From Arthrobacter methylotrophus (GTDB taxonomy: Bacteria > Actinomycetota > Actinomycetes > Actinomycetales > Micrococcaceae): a stretch of 64,000 nucleotides of DNA. The position numbers and the translations under genes are program-made. Location: assembly GCF_039539965.1 (NCBI RefSeq), contig NZ_BAABED010000001.1, positions 3,286,001 through 3,350,000 on the forward strand, given 5' to 3'. The stretch's first letter is position 1, and every line of letters begins with the position of its first letter. Positions 8,893 through 17,948 of the stretch are shown piece after piece. The notes under the pieces were generated by a model. The model was not told the origin of the DNA and ran no database searches. It saw only the letters and a program-made list of their open reading frames with translations.

Positions 8893-10329
8893 ATGTTCGA
8901 CCTCGTTGCTTATATCCCCCTTCTTGTCACGGTATTTGGGGTCATCGTCGCCGTTGCGGTCATTAGGCTGCTCATCAAATTAATGTGGAAGGTGGCTGAA
9001 CCAAACGAGGCATTGATCATTTCCGGGCTGACCCGCGGAAGTTTGGACACCAGGGACGGAATGGATTTCAAAATCGTCACTGGAAAGGGCGCCTTGGTGG
9101 TTCCCGGTCTCCAGACGGTCAGGACGTTGTCTTTGACGCTGAATGAGACGGAACTCCAGGTATCCTGCGTGACCTCCCAAGGAATCCAAGTGATTGTGGA
9201 GGGCGTGGTTATTTACAAAATTGGAGATGCCGCGCCCTTCATTGCAAACGCCGCGAGGAGGTTTCTCGGTCAGCAGCCCAAAATGGAAAGCCAGGTCTAT
9301 AACGTCTTCGAAGGGCACCTTCGCTCAATCATCGGCAGCATGACCATGGAAGAGATCATTCGGGAGCGCGACAAACTCGCTTCGTTGGTCCGCAGTGCCA
9401 GCGGTATCGAAATGGAAAAGCTCGGCCTGGTGGTTGATTCCTTGCAAATCAAAGACCTCGAAGATCCAACGGGCTATATCCAGAACCTGGCGAAGCCGCA
9501 TATTGCCCAGGTCAAAATGGAGGCCCGCATCGCCGAGGCCACCAGGAACCGCGAAGCCGCGGAAAAGGAAGCCGAGGCGGCGGCCCAGATTGCCGATGCC
9601 CAGAGCATCTCGGCGATCAAGCAATCGGCGGCCCAGGCCAATGCCGAAACTGCGCGGGCCAACGCCGCGCAGGCTGGTCCGTTGGCCGATGCCACGGCGC
9701 GTCAGCAAGTGGTGGTCCAGGAAACCGAAGTCGCCAAGCTGGAGGCGGACCGCGAGGAGCAAAAACTCCAGACGTCCATCCGCAAGCCAGCCGATGCCAA
9801 GGCCTACGCCCAACGCACGGAGGCGGAGGCCCAGAAGGCCGCCGACATCAGCGCGTCCGAAGCACGGGCACGGCGCACGGAACTCGAAGCCCAGGCCAAC
9901 GCCCGCAAGGTGGAGGTCGAAGCGCAGGCCAATGCCACGGCTGCGGCCGCCATTGCGGGGGCGACGAGGATCACCGGTGAAGCCGAAGCTGCGGCCACCC
10001 GGGCCCGTGGTGATGCTGCGGCCTCCGCCATCAAGGCCAAGTCCTTGGCGGAAGCGGACGGCATCAAGGCCCGGGGCGAGGCGCTCGGAACCAATCAAGA
10101 GGCCGTCATCTCGCAACAACTTGCGGAGAACATGCCTGCGATTGTGGCAGCCGCGGCGGAACCGTTTGCCCACGTTGGCCAGTTGACTGTCCTCAACGGC
10201 GGCGAGGGCCTCAACAACATGGTGGGCGGGATCCTGGCCCAGGTGGGCAATTTCCTGCCATCGATCACGGGGGCGCTCAAGAACGGCAAGGAACCGCCGA
10301 AGCGGCCTGCCAAAGCCCCTGACGCGTAG
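8893..10329 (+). CDS. Flotillin-like SPFH domain protein
   Basis: A 478-residue protein. ATG 8893 is chosen for the GAAAGGA ribosome site just before it; an in-frame codon at 8869 lacks one. An N-terminal membrane segment (about residues 4-30) is followed by an SPFH domain (about 35-210) with the flotillin-like stretch PNEALIISG. The Ala/Glu-rich coiled coil (about 215-410) has many EAEA repeats, and the C-terminal tail is Gly-rich. Flotillins organise membrane microdomains. The small gene at 10338 follows after 8 bp and should be its operon partner. Confidence 0.9.
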   Translation: MFDLVAYIPLLVTVFGVIVAVAVIRLLIKLMWKVAEPNEALIISGLTRGSLDTRDGMDFKIVTGKGALVVPGLQTVRTLSLTLNETELQVSCVTSQGIQVIVEGVVIYKIGDAAPFIANAARRFLGQQPKMESQVYNVFEGHLRSIIGSMTMEEIIRERDKLASLVRSASGIEMEKLGLVVDSLQIKDLEDPTGYIQNLAKPHIAQVKMEARIAEATRNREAAEKEAEAAAQIADAQSISAIKQSAAQANAETARANAAQAGPLADATARQQVVVQETEVAKLEADREEQKLQTSIRKPADAKAYAQRTEAEAQKAADISASEARARRTELEAQANARKVEVEAQANATAAAAIAGATRITGEAEAAATRARGDAAASAIKAKSLAEADGIKARGEALGTNQEAVISQQLAENMPAIVAAAAEPFAHVGQLTVLNGGEGLNNMVGGILAQVGNFLPSITGALKNGKEPPKRPAKAPDA

Positions 10330-10337
10330 GGAAGCCG

Positions 10338-10580
10338 ATGCACAAAGAGGTTGATCGGAGCCTGACCGGCAAGATCGGGAGGGTTACGGGCCGTATTGGA
10401 CCGGGCACTGTGGGAGAAGTCATGCTGCCGTTCCACGGCGGCACGAACGCTTTCCACGCCCATCCTTTCGACAAGACCAGTATTTTCGACGTGGGTGATG
10501 AGGTTCTTGTCATTTACTACGAACCGCCCGGGACGGTGTTCGTCGACGTGCTGCCGGACGTGCTGAGGCCGGCTAAATAG
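10338..10580 (+). CDS. Small NfeD-like/OB-fold protein downstream of flotillin
   Basis: An 80-residue soluble protein. It is a compact beta-rich domain (GKIGRVTGRIGPGTVGEV, then FDVGDEVLVIYYEPPGTVFVD) resembling the OB-fold part of NfeD proteins, which commonly accompany flotillins; it has no membrane segment. The OB-fold assignment is inference from pattern and neighbourhood. It is followed at once by a strong terminator. Confidence 0.6.
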   Translation: MHKEVDRSLTGKIGRVTGRIGPGTVGEVMLPFHGGTNAFHAHPFDKTSIFDVGDEVLVIYYEPPGTVFVDVLPDVLRPAK

Positions 10581-10616
10581 ACAATTGAGGGCGGCTGGAT
10601 AGCCGCCCTCAATTGT
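10581..10616. terminator. Strong bidirectional terminator hairpin
   Basis: ACAATTGAGGGCGGCT (10581-10596) pairs perfectly with AGCCGCCCTCAATTGT (10601-10616) around a 4-base loop. The A/T-rich outer ends provide T-tracts in both directions. It ends the flotillin operon (+) and the polysaccharide deacetylase gene (-). Confidence 0.85.
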
Positions 10617-10638
10617 TCGTTTCACTTGATGCAGGAAC

Positions 10639-12531
10639 TCAGCCGAGCGGCGGAGCGCCCACGGTGTCGTACATGGAGTAGTCATCCGTGGTGACTGAGC
10701 CGTTGCTGAACAAGCTCAGCCCGAAACTGATGGCAGTGGCCCCGGCAGGGAGTGCCGGCGTCGTGAAGCTTGCCTGCGTGTAGGCGCTAGCGGCAGCCAG
10801 CCACGGTCCGGAAGTCCAATACACCCAGTTATTTGAGGCGTCACGGTAATACAAAGCGAACTGCGTGACGGCCGTGGAGGTGTACCAAACACGCACCGAG
10901 TAAGTGTGTCCTGCGACGCCCGCAGGTGGGCAGGTACTCGTGTCCATGGTGGGAAGCAGCTTCGCGTCACCGCTGGAATAGCCGGTGATGGTGAGCTTCT
11001 CGGCCTTGGTGCCGGTGTGTGCGGTGGCTACCGTGCTGAACGTTGCGGTGTTGGTGCCGTATCCACCGGCCTGCCAGCACTGTGGGAACGAACCCGTACC
11101 GGCCGTTTCAAGGCTGGGGTTTTGTACCAGGTTGCCGCCGGCTGGTGGCGGCGGCGGAGGCGGTGGCGGCGTGCCGACGTCGAACATCTCGTAGTCATCG
11201 GTAGTGAGCGTGCCGTTGCTGAACAGGTTCAACCCGAAGCTGATGCCGCTCGCACCGGTCGGCAGTGGAGGCGTTGTCCACGTGGCCTTTTGAAAGGTCG
11301 TGGCCGCTGAGAACCAGGGACTTGATGTCCAGTACTTCCACGTGCCGATGCCGCTCCGGTAATAGAGCTCGAACTGGGTGTTGGTGGTGGACTTGTACCA
11401 GGCACCTATGGAATAGGAGTTCCCAGCTGTGGCCGTGGGTGAGCACCCTCCCAGGTCAAGGGTGGGCAGCAACTTGGCGTCGCCGTCCACGTAGTTGGTG
11501 ACCACCAGCTTTTCAGCCACGTTCCCTGTGTGCCCGGGTTTGACCGTGGAGAAGGTTGCGGTGTTGGTACCGTAGCCTCCGGCTGCCCAACATTGCGGCA
11601 CACCGCTGGTGAGGGTTTCAAGGCTTGGGTTCTTGATCAGGTTGCCAGTACCCTCCGGCGGTGCCGGCGGTCCCGAGACGAGCGGCTTGACGGTTCCGCC
11701 TATGACTTGGTTCACCGTTTTGACCGTGGTGGTCGCGGGGCGGCTCTTGAGCCACGTAGCGAACTGGTTGAACAAGGTGGGGGTGACGTTCAGCGGATCA
11801 GTACTGGTGCTCGAAATGTGGTGGAAGGTGAGTTGGACCCACCCACCGACGGGCTCAGCCTGGGTGACTGATTTCTGCAGGTCGGCTAGCGTCCAGGTGT
11901 TGTCCACTTCGTCCGGAGCGGCCGTGTCGTAGGCGTTTGCGGGCGGAATGGTCTCTGATACCGGGCAACCGGCGCAACTGAACCGCGTCTTGATATCGCC
12001 GAGTCCCCTGGCGCTGTTGTAGCCACAGTTCTTGACTATGGTTTCGACGGATGCGTTCTCGGCGGCGAACGGGTAGGCAAAGTCGGTGACGGTGAAGCCC
12101 AAGTTGCTGAGGTTCACCCTGTCGTTGCAAATCTGGCGAGTTGCCTCAGCGGACGTCACGGTGGTCAGGTCCGGGTGCGTAACGGTGTGGCCGGCAATCT
12201 CATTGCCGTTTGCCACAAGGCCCTGCATGTCCGCTGTGCTCAGGTACCCGGGGTTGTTGATGAATCCGGACGGCGTGAAGAAAGTACCCGTCAGCCCCAG
12301 GGTCTGCATGGTCTGGGCGGCGGTGAGTTGATCGGCATTTGCATCGTCAAAGGTCAGGGTGACGACCGTGGGGTTGGCAGCTTGGGCTGCCGGTGCGGTA
12401 ATGCCGGTTGTGACACCGGCGAATGCGAGTACCACCAGAACGGTGGAGAACCAGGTGAACCATTTACCGGGGAGCGTCCTTTTGAACGTCCGGTGCTGGT
12501 CAACCTGGAGAGTACGGTTGAAGAGTTTCAT
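10639..12531 (-). CDS. Secreted polysaccharide deacetylase with two C-terminal carbohydrate-binding-like modules
   Basis: A 630-residue protein. ATG 12531 is preferred over an in-frame codon at 12555 because it gives a normal signal peptide (basic start, hydrophobic core at 27-43, cleavage near AQA-ANP at 51). The NodB domain spans about 53-290, with TFDD (catalytic/metal Asp 62-63) and metal ligands H115 and H119 in HTVTH. Two tandem modules of about 150 residues follow, each running from NPSLET to the TTDDY motif and rich in aromatic residues. They are separated by a nine-proline linker and resemble carbohydrate-binding beta-sandwiches. The substrate (peptidoglycan, chitin or other glycan) is unknown. 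Confidence 0.85.
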   Translation of the reverse strand: MKLFNRTLQVDQHRTFKRTLPGKWFTWFSTVLVVLAFAGVTTGITAPAAQAANPTVVTLTFDDANADQLTAAQTMQTLGLTGTFFTPSGFINNPGYLSTADMQGLVANGNEIAGHTVTHPDLTTVTSAEATRQICNDRVNLSNLGFTVTDFAYPFAAENASVETIVKNCGYNSARGLGDIKTRFSCAGCPVSETIPPANAYDTAAPDEVDNTWTLADLQKSVTQAEPVGGWVQLTFHHISSTSTDPLNVTPTLFNQFATWLKSRPATTTVKTVNQVIGGTVKPLVSGPPAPPEGTGNLIKNPSLETLTSGVPQCWAAGGYGTNTATFSTVKPGHTGNVAEKLVVTNYVDGDAKLLPTLDLGGCSPTATAGNSYSIGAWYKSTTNTQFELYYRSGIGTWKYWTSSPWFSAATTFQKATWTTPPLPTGASGISFGLNLFSNGTLTTDDYEMFDVGTPPPPPPPPPAGGNLVQNPSLETAGTGSFPQCWQAGGYGTNTATFSTVATAHTGTKAEKLTITGYSSGDAKLLPTMDTSTCPPAGVAGHTYSVRVWYTSTAVTQFALYYRDASNNWVYWTSGPWLAAASAYTQASFTTPALPAGATAISFGLSLFSNGSVTTDDYSMYDTVGAPPLG

Positions 12532-12903
12532 AGAGTCTGGCTCGATTCTAGGCAACGGCCTGGCCGGACGTACGGGCGGCGCGGAGTGACATCACCCCGC
12601 GTTGTTCAGCATGCGGGGGCGTGCCGCCCAGTCATCGCCCTCTTGCCGAAACACCCCGGTGCCCGGGACAAGCCCCAGTCATGGCCACGAGGTTCACTAT
12701 GGTGTCACCGTAAGTCGGGCCGATATTGGGGAATAAGAGTAACTTCTACCCGTCTTTCAGCTCCGTAATTACCTAGATTGGCGATTTTTCCGGCGCTACG
12801 GATCCTCTACTCGGGGAATCAACATCAGTTTGTTAACCAAACCTTCCCCCTAGCGTCACGCCCATTCCCCCGCTTCGCCAACCTCCGGGCACACCGTGGA
12901 GGA
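12532..12903. other. Divergent intergenic region between deacetylase and glycosyltransferase
   Basis: No gene is seen in these 372 bases. They must carry the promoters of both flanking genes. An AT-richer stretch with GTTTGTTAACCAAAC (about 12828-12842) is a near-palindrome and could be a regulatory site. Confidence 0.3.
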
Positions 12904-14118
12904 GTGAGGATAGCTATCGTTGCCGAGTCATTCCTGCCGCTCATGAACGGGGTCACCCACTCCATCCTGCGGGTGCTGGAGCATCTGGAAGAGCGCGGCG
13001 ACGAAGTGATGGTGATTGCGCCGTCGACGTCGGACACTGCCGTACCGGACGTCGTGAACGGCGCCTTTGTGTACCGGCTCCCCTCCATGCCCCTGGCCGG
13101 GTACACCAATGTGCGGGTGGCGTTGGGCGGTGTGAGCCGGGTCAAGAGAATCCTTGCCGACTACGCACCGGACGTGGTCCACCTTGCATCCCCTTTCGTC
13201 CTCGGATGGCGGGCTGTGCAGGCTGCGCACCAACTCGGCATTCCCACGGTGGCCATCTATCAAACCGAGGTCCCCAGCTATGCCGCCCGGTATGGCCTCC
13301 CCATGCTGGAGAACTGGGCATGGGGACGGGTGGACAACATCCATCTTCTTGCAGACCGGACACTGGTCCCGTCCACGTTCGCGCTCAACCAGTTGCGCGG
13401 CCGCGGGATCCTGAGGGTGGGCATGTGGCGGCGCGGTGTGGATACCGCGCGGTTCTCCCCCACCAAGCGCTCGGAGGCGTGGCGCGCCTCCATAGCGCCA
13501 AACGGCGAGCGCATCATCGGCTACGTCGGCAGACTCGCGATCGAGAAGCAAGTGGAAGACCTCGCCGTTCTGCGCGATCTGCCGGGAACCAGACTTGTCA
13601 TTGTGGGCGACGGTCCACAACGCTCCGCCCTCGAAGCGGCCTTGCCGAACGCCGTCTTCACCGGGTTCCTGGGCGGCGAGGAGCTGGCCAAGGCGGTGGC
13701 GGGCTTTGACCTTTTCGTTCATCCTGGCGAGCTTGAGACCTTCTGCCAGACCATCCAGGAGGCCATGGCTTCCGGCGTTCCGGTCGTTGCCACCGGCCGG
13801 GGCGGTCCCCTGGACCTCGTCGAAAACTCGCGCACCGGCTGGCTTTACGAACCGGGAGACCTCGCCCAGTTGCGCGGGTACGTCCAGGATCTGATGGGCG
13901 ACGACGCGAAGCGCCGCGCCTTCGGAACGGCGGCGCTCGCTTCGGTCCAGGGCCGGACGTGGCCGGCGCTGAGCGCCCAACTCGTGCGGCACTACGAAGC
14001 AGTAGCGGCCGGCGAGGCGTTGCTTGAGCCAGTAGCCGAACATGTCCACCCGGCAAGGCTGGGTGCGGCCCAGCCCACCACAATTTCCGCGACTTCCAAC
14101 AAAGGACTCCCAGCATGA
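12904..14118 (+). CDS. Glycosyltransferase family 4-like (alpha-mannosyltransferase type)
   Basis: A 404-residue GT-B enzyme. N-terminal Rossmann half: RIAIVAESFLPLMNGVTHS, then the HLASPFVLGWRAVQAAH stretch. C-terminal nucleotide-sugar half: IGYVGRLAIEKQVEDL, and the E-x7-E motif in ELETFCQTIQEAMASGVPVV. The pattern is closest to actinobacterial GDP-mannose-dependent transferases of the MgtA/PimB type. The GTG at 12904 begins the conserved fold, but GGAGGA lies directly against it, so the true start is uncertain. It overlaps the UDP-glucose dehydrogenase start by 4 bp (ATGA). Confidence 0.85.
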   Translation: MRIAIVAESFLPLMNGVTHSILRVLEHLEERGDEVMVIAPSTSDTAVPDVVNGAFVYRLPSMPLAGYTNVRVALGGVSRVKRILADYAPDVVHLASPFVLGWRAVQAAHQLGIPTVAIYQTEVPSYAARYGLPMLENWAWGRVDNIHLLADRTLVPSTFALNQLRGRGILRVGMWRRGVDTARFSPTKRSEAWRASIAPNGERIIGYVGRLAIEKQVEDLAVLRDLPGTRLVIVGDGPQRSALEAALPNAVFTGFLGGEELAKAVAGFDLFVHPGELETFCQTIQEAMASGVPVVATGRGGPLDLVENSRTGWLYEPGDLAQLRGYVQDLMGDDAKRRAFGTAALASVQGRTWPALSAQLVRHYEAVAAGEALLEPVAEHVHPARLGAAQPTTISATSNKGLPA

Positions 14119-15554
14119 AAATCTCCGTCGTAGGCTGCGGCTACCTCGGCGCGGTACACGCTGCCACGCTTGCGTCGATGGGCCACACCGTAGTGGGCAT
14201 CGACGTCGACGCCCAGAAGGTCGCCCACCTGAACAAGGGCTTCGCACCCTTCCACGAACCCGGTCTCGATGAACTTCTTCGCGACGGATTCGCCACCAAG
14301 CGACTCAGCTTCTCCACGGACTTCGCCGATGCCGCCGACGCCCAAGCGCACTTCCTGTGCGTGGGCACCCCACAGTCCAAGACGTCGGATACAGCCGACC
14401 TCTCCTACGTGATCGCAGCCACGAAGAGCCTCCTCCCCCATCTGGCGAGGGGGGCCGCCGTCGTCGGCAAGTCCACCGTTCCCGTGGGAACAGTGGACAT
14501 GCTCCGCGGAATCCTTGCCCGCAGACCGGATGTCCTGCTCGGCTGGAACCCTGAGTTCTTGCGCCAGAGCACGGCAGTAAAGGACTCGTTGGTGCCGGAT
14601 CGGCTGGTGTATGGAGTGCCGGGCGGCAAGGATTCTGCCGCGGGCGTCCCGGTGACAGCAGTGCTCGACGCCGTGTACGAACCGCTGGTGTCTGCCGGTA
14701 TCCCCCGGCTGGTATGCAACTTTGCGACGGCCGAGCTCATCAAGTCCGCGTCGAATGCCTACCTGGCCACGAAACTCAGCTTCATCAATGCCGTGGCCGA
14801 ACTGTGCGATGCTTCGGGGGCCGACGTCACCGAGCTCAGCGAGGCGATGGGATTGGATCCTCGGATCGGCAACAGGTACCTGCACGCCGGCCTCGGCTTC
14901 GGCGGGGGCTGCTTGCCGAAGGACATCCGCTCGTTCCGCGCGCAGGCGCAGGCGCTTTCAGTACCCTCCCTTGACGAGTGGATGGGCGTCGTGGACTCCG
15001 TGAATCTGGGCCAGCGCGCCCGCGCCGTGGACGTCGCACGTGACATGTGCAAGGGCTTCCTGTCCGGCCGCACTGTCACCGTGCTGGGCGCGGCCTTCAA
15101 GCCGGACACGGATGACATCCGCGATTCCCCTGCCTTGGACGTCGCACTCCAGCTCGCCGCGGCCGGCGCCCACGTGACCGTTACAGACCCAAAGGCCATC
15201 AACAACGCCTGGATGCGCTACCCCCAGCTCCGCTTCGAAGCGTCTACGACCCGCGCGTTGGAAGGCGCCGAGTTGGTGCTGCTGCTGACAGAGTGGGACG
15301 AGTACCGTGCCCTGTCACCTGCCGCTGCCGGTTCGCTCGTACGACGCCGGATGGTGCTGGACGCGCGGAACGTGCTGGACGCCGGGGTGTGGCAGGCGCA
15401 AGGTTGGACGGTGCGCGGGCTCGGAACGGGTTCTTGCGCCGAGCCTTTGGAGCCGATCGCTGTAGTGAAGCAGGCAGCCCTTCCCGTCGAACCGGTCAAC
15501 ACACGGCCTTTCATTGTGGGTTCGCCGGGAAAGGCGCCGTCGAGGCGGGGGTGA
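14115..15554 (+). CDS. UDP-glucose 6-dehydrogenase (nucleotide sugar dehydrogenase)
   Basis: A 479-residue protein. The NAD motif GCGYLGAVHA is at residues 7-16. The family sequences FLCVGTPQ, GWNPEFLRQ and the active-site GFGGGCLPKDIRS (catalytic Cys) follow, then the C-terminal UDP-binding domain with LGAAFKPDTDDIRDSPAL. It oxidises UDP-glucose to UDP-glucuronate or a related sugar. It is translationally coupled to the preceding glycosyltransferase, so the pair probably supplies and transfers sugars for a glycolipid or capsule. Confidence 0.92.
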   Translation: MKISVVGCGYLGAVHAATLASMGHTVVGIDVDAQKVAHLNKGFAPFHEPGLDELLRDGFATKRLSFSTDFADAADAQAHFLCVGTPQSKTSDTADLSYVIAATKSLLPHLARGAAVVGKSTVPVGTVDMLRGILARRPDVLLGWNPEFLRQSTAVKDSLVPDRLVYGVPGGKDSAAGVPVTAVLDAVYEPLVSAGIPRLVCNFATAELIKSASNAYLATKLSFINAVAELCDASGADVTELSEAMGLDPRIGNRYLHAGLGFGGGCLPKDIRSFRAQAQALSVPSLDEWMGVVDSVNLGQRARAVDVARDMCKGFLSGRTVTVLGAAFKPDTDDIRDSPALDVALQLAAAGAHVTVTDPKAINNAWMRYPQLRFEASTTRALEGAELVLLLTEWDEYRALSPAAAGSLVRRRMVLDARNVLDAGVWQAQGWTVRGLGTGSCAEPLEPIAVVKQAALPVEPVNTRPFIVGSPGKAPSRRG

Positions 15555-15577
15555 GCCTGGCTTTGCGGCGGCGGTTT

Positions 15578-16012
15578 CTAGCTCACCCGAGCAATCGCCC
15601 CGTCCAGCCACGAACGTAACACTTGCGCCGGGGCAGCGCCGGCTTGCCGGGCCACGATCTTTCCGTCGATGAGGACCATCAAGGTGGGGATGGCCTGAAT
15701 GCCGAAGCGGGAAGACAACCGGGGTGCCTGATCCACATCAACTCGGACCAGTTTCAGATCCCCTGCACGTTCGTGCGCCAGCTGGTCCAGCACCGGGCTC
15801 ACCATACGGCAGGGACCGCACCAAACAGCCCAGAAATCAACGAGGACCGGGACAGTAGACTCTTCGGCCACGAGTCGGAAGTCCTCGTCGCCGGCGTCGA
15901 CGATCCAGGGCAACCAGTGGCGACAGTTCCCGCACCGAGGCTTGCCCTTCGAGGCCGCCGGAACCCGATTTGACGTGCCGCAATTCGGACAAACGATAAT
16001 CGCCTTATTCAT
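15578..16012 (-). CDS. trxC: Thioredoxin with N-terminal zinc finger (thioredoxin-2 type)
   Basis: A 144-residue protein. ATG 16012 is chosen for AAGGAG eight bases upstream. The N-terminal zinc ribbon (CPNCG ... CGNC, residues 8-30) precedes a thioredoxin fold with the active site WCGPC (about residues 65-69) and the cis-proline region IQAIPTLMV. This arrangement is thioredoxin 2/TrxC. It is transcribed away from the bacteriocin cluster and shares the 300-bp region at 16013-16312 with it. Confidence 0.92.
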   Translation of the reverse strand: MNKAIIVCPNCGTSNRVPAASKGKPRCGNCRHWLPWIVDAGDEDFRLVAEESTVPVLVDFWAVWCGPCRMVSPVLDQLAHERAGDLKLVRVDVDQAPRLSSRFGIQAIPTLMVLIDGKIVARQAGAAPAQVLRSWLDGAIARVS

Positions 16013-16108
16013 GGGGTTTTGGCTCCTTCCAGAAGCTTTAACACCACAGTACGGCCATGGGGACCCGTCCGGGGGCTCGCGGCACATGGGTTCGGAGAGC
16101 GCTCATCC

Positions 16109-16202
16109 ACACGTAGATGGCCCGATCCGTCCACCTGAATCGGCCCAATTCACACGTAGAAACCGCTCAGGCACACTGGTTCTGCCCTCTTTTACACGTA
16201 GA
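16109..16202 (+). promoter_or_regulatory. Three ACACGTAGA direct repeats upstream of the circular bacteriocin precursor
   Basis: ACACGTAGA occurs at 16109-16117, 16152-16160 and 16194-16202, so starts are 43 and 42 bp apart, close to four helical turns. The last copy ends 110 bp before the precursor start codon. A 9-mer is expected about 0.5 times by chance in both strands of 64 kb, so three in 94 bp is not chance. They are candidate activator sites, perhaps for the LuxR/LAL protein encoded at the far end of the cluster. Confidence 0.6.
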
Positions 16203-16312
16203 AGCCCTGTTTCATGGAGAGAATCTGAACCGGGGACGACTTCCTTTGAGGTAGGGCCCACTATTCACGACGAGCGACACGTTGGCCGAACTTCTCGAGA
16301 AATGGGGTTGAA

Positions 16313-16591
16313 GTGAAATCGACAATGACGAAAGGCACCGGGCTTCAAGCTGCGGCCGCGGCAGCGCTGGCTGTGGTTGGCATCTTCGGCGCGAGCTTGG
16401 CTGTTTCATGGATCGCGGGGTCCCTTGGCATCTCTGCCGCGGCGGCGTCCCAGATCATGCACGCCATCGAGGTCGGAGGCTGGGCTCTCGTTGTCATTGG
16501 CACGGTGTTCGGCGCGGGAATCACTGGTGCCTTGATCGCAACAGCTCGAAGCATCCTCTTTCGCATAGGCCGGGCGCAAGCGGTCGCCTAA
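16313..16591 (+). CDS. Circular bacteriocin precursor, AS-48/uberolysin-like
   Basis: A 92-residue peptide starting at GTG 16313 (GGGG five bases upstream; ATG 16325 is an alternative). A hydrophobic leader (about residues 1-33) is followed by a region that lines up with mature enterocin AS-48: GSLGISAAAASQIMHAIEVGGW against the remembered EFGIPAAVA...VVEAGGW of AS-48. A long hydrophobic helix then precedes a basic C-terminal helix (RSILFRIGRAQAVA). If processing matches AS-48, cleavage falls near W33/I34 and a head-to-tail ring of about 59 residues results. The downstream SpoIIM-like, large membrane and ABC genes are the standard companions of circular bacteriocins. Exact processing site is inference. 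Confidence 0.85.
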   Translation: MKSTMTKGTGLQAAAAAALAVVGIFGASLAVSWIAGSLGISAAAASQIMHAIEVGGWALVVIGTVFGAGITGALIATARSILFRIGRAQAVA

Positions 16592-16595
16592 ATCG

Positions 16596-17499
16596 ATGCT
16601 TGCTAAGACGGCACGCGTGCTTGGGAGCATCCCTGGATGGTTGCTCCCAAGCACGGGAATGGCCATGGCGGCCATAGCCGTCTTCGGCTACTCGGCCGTG
16701 GACTTGTCCTGGATTCGGGACTCAAGGGCTATGGGTGGAAGTCCCCTCTACAGCAAGGACTTCCTCCAGATCCTTGGGCGGAACGTCGGTGCAGCCTTGG
16801 TGCTCTATTCCGGGGTCGCGACCCTTGGGCTCACTACGCTCCTCGGTGCCGGAATCCTGGCCCTCTATGTCGGGGCGACGGTATCCCTCGGCTTGCATTC
16901 CGTCGGCGGTGCAGGCCTGGTTGCGGACGTTATTTGGTACGTCCCGTTCGAGTTCTTCGGCCTGGTGATGGCGGCGAGCGCCATGGCTCTCCACGTCGCG
17001 GGCCCTGTGGATCGCGGGCTACGTTCTGCTCATGGCCCTGGTGGCTCTGCGGCTGCCCCTGACCAGAAAGTATCTCAACGCAAACGTTCCGGCGGACGTG
17101 GTCTCGGAAATCGGGGACGATCGCCTGCTGAGCCTCTCGATGACGGTCGGCACCGTTTTGTTCTTCCTTGTCTACGCCGTGATCATCGCTTTGTACTTCT
17201 CGCTCGCCGCGCTCCTGGACAAACGGGTGATCCCTGGAAAGTCGGTGCTTGCGGGTCGCTTCAATATCGGGGCCTTCTTTGTGATCGCCATTCTCGTCAC
17301 GATCCCCGTGAATCTCTTCAGCGTGGTCTTCGGTGTCATCCAACCGCGGGATGTCCCCGGGTACTGGGCCTATTTCCCCGCGATGGCCGTTCTTTCCCTG
17401 GCGATCTTCCACCGGCATTGGCGGGGGTTTTCCACAGGCAGGAAATTCCTCGTTGTGCTTTCAGCCATTGATCTGTCAACATTTGTCGCCATCGGCTGA
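16596..17499 (+). pseudogene. SpoIIM (DUF95)-like bacteriocin membrane protein, apparently frameshifted
   Basis: ATG 16596 follows the precursor stop by 4 bp. The first frame encodes a SpoIIM/DUF95-like membrane domain to about 17000 (segments around ALVLYSGVATLGLTTLLGAG and WYVPFEFFGLVMAASAMAL). After that it turns into an Arg/Gly-rich tail ending at 17471. The +1 frame takes over from about 17005 with a normal membrane segment (ALWIAGYVLLMALVALRL) and further membrane helices, ending at TGA 17497-17499. The switch fits one extra base in GGGCCC near 17001-17006. The joined product would be about 300 residues with six or seven membrane segments, the last part Yip1-like. It could instead be a sequencing error, a +1 frameshift, or two ancestral genes. 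Confidence 0.7.
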
Positions 17500-17942
17500 T
17501 GTCCCTCAACTTTCATCCACGGACAGAAATTTCAATGACCACTCAGCTCTACAGCCTTCTTCTACGAATCGTGGGCCTCATGGTCGCTGCATTCTCCGGG
17601 ATTTCCCTCGGCCTCATTTGGGCTTCTCCTTCCCCGGAAGGCCTCCGCAATATTGATCCGCTCGCTGTGAAGAACACGACGCTCGCCATACTTCTCGTCC
17701 TCGGCGTGGCCGCACCCCTGATTGCGGCCTTCAGTCCGGCGCGGAAGTGGCTACCGCTCAAGGCGGCCGTTTTCGCCGTCGCCGGCTTTGCGAACGCGGC
17801 GGCCCTCAGCCCGGTAATAGTTGTCCCGTTCCAGGGAACGACGTCGGCCGTCGCCGTCGTCTGCGCCCTCGCACTTGCGGTCCTCACCATCGTGGCCTTC
17901 ATGGACTCAGTCCAGAAGAAGAGTCCGCAGAGCAAGTTCTAA
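17499..17942 (+). CDS. Small membrane protein of the bacteriocin cluster (candidate immunity protein)
   Basis: A 147-residue protein whose ATG 17499 overlaps the preceding TGA by one base; an in-frame ATG at 17535 is an alternative. Four hydrophobic segments are visible (starting about residues 20, 60, 85 and 115) and the C-terminus is basic (DSVQKKSPQSKF). No known domain is recognised. Circular bacteriocin clusters usually include a small hydrophobic basic immunity protein, so that role is inferred from position and composition. Confidence 0.7.
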   Translation: MSLNFHPRTEISMTTQLYSLLLRIVGLMVAAFSGISLGLIWASPSPEGLRNIDPLAVKNTTLAILLVLGVAAPLIAAFSPARKWLPLKAAVFAVAGFANAAALSPVIVVPFQGTTSAVAVVCALALAVLTIVAFMDSVQKKSPQSKF

Positions 17943-17948
17943 ACGCTG

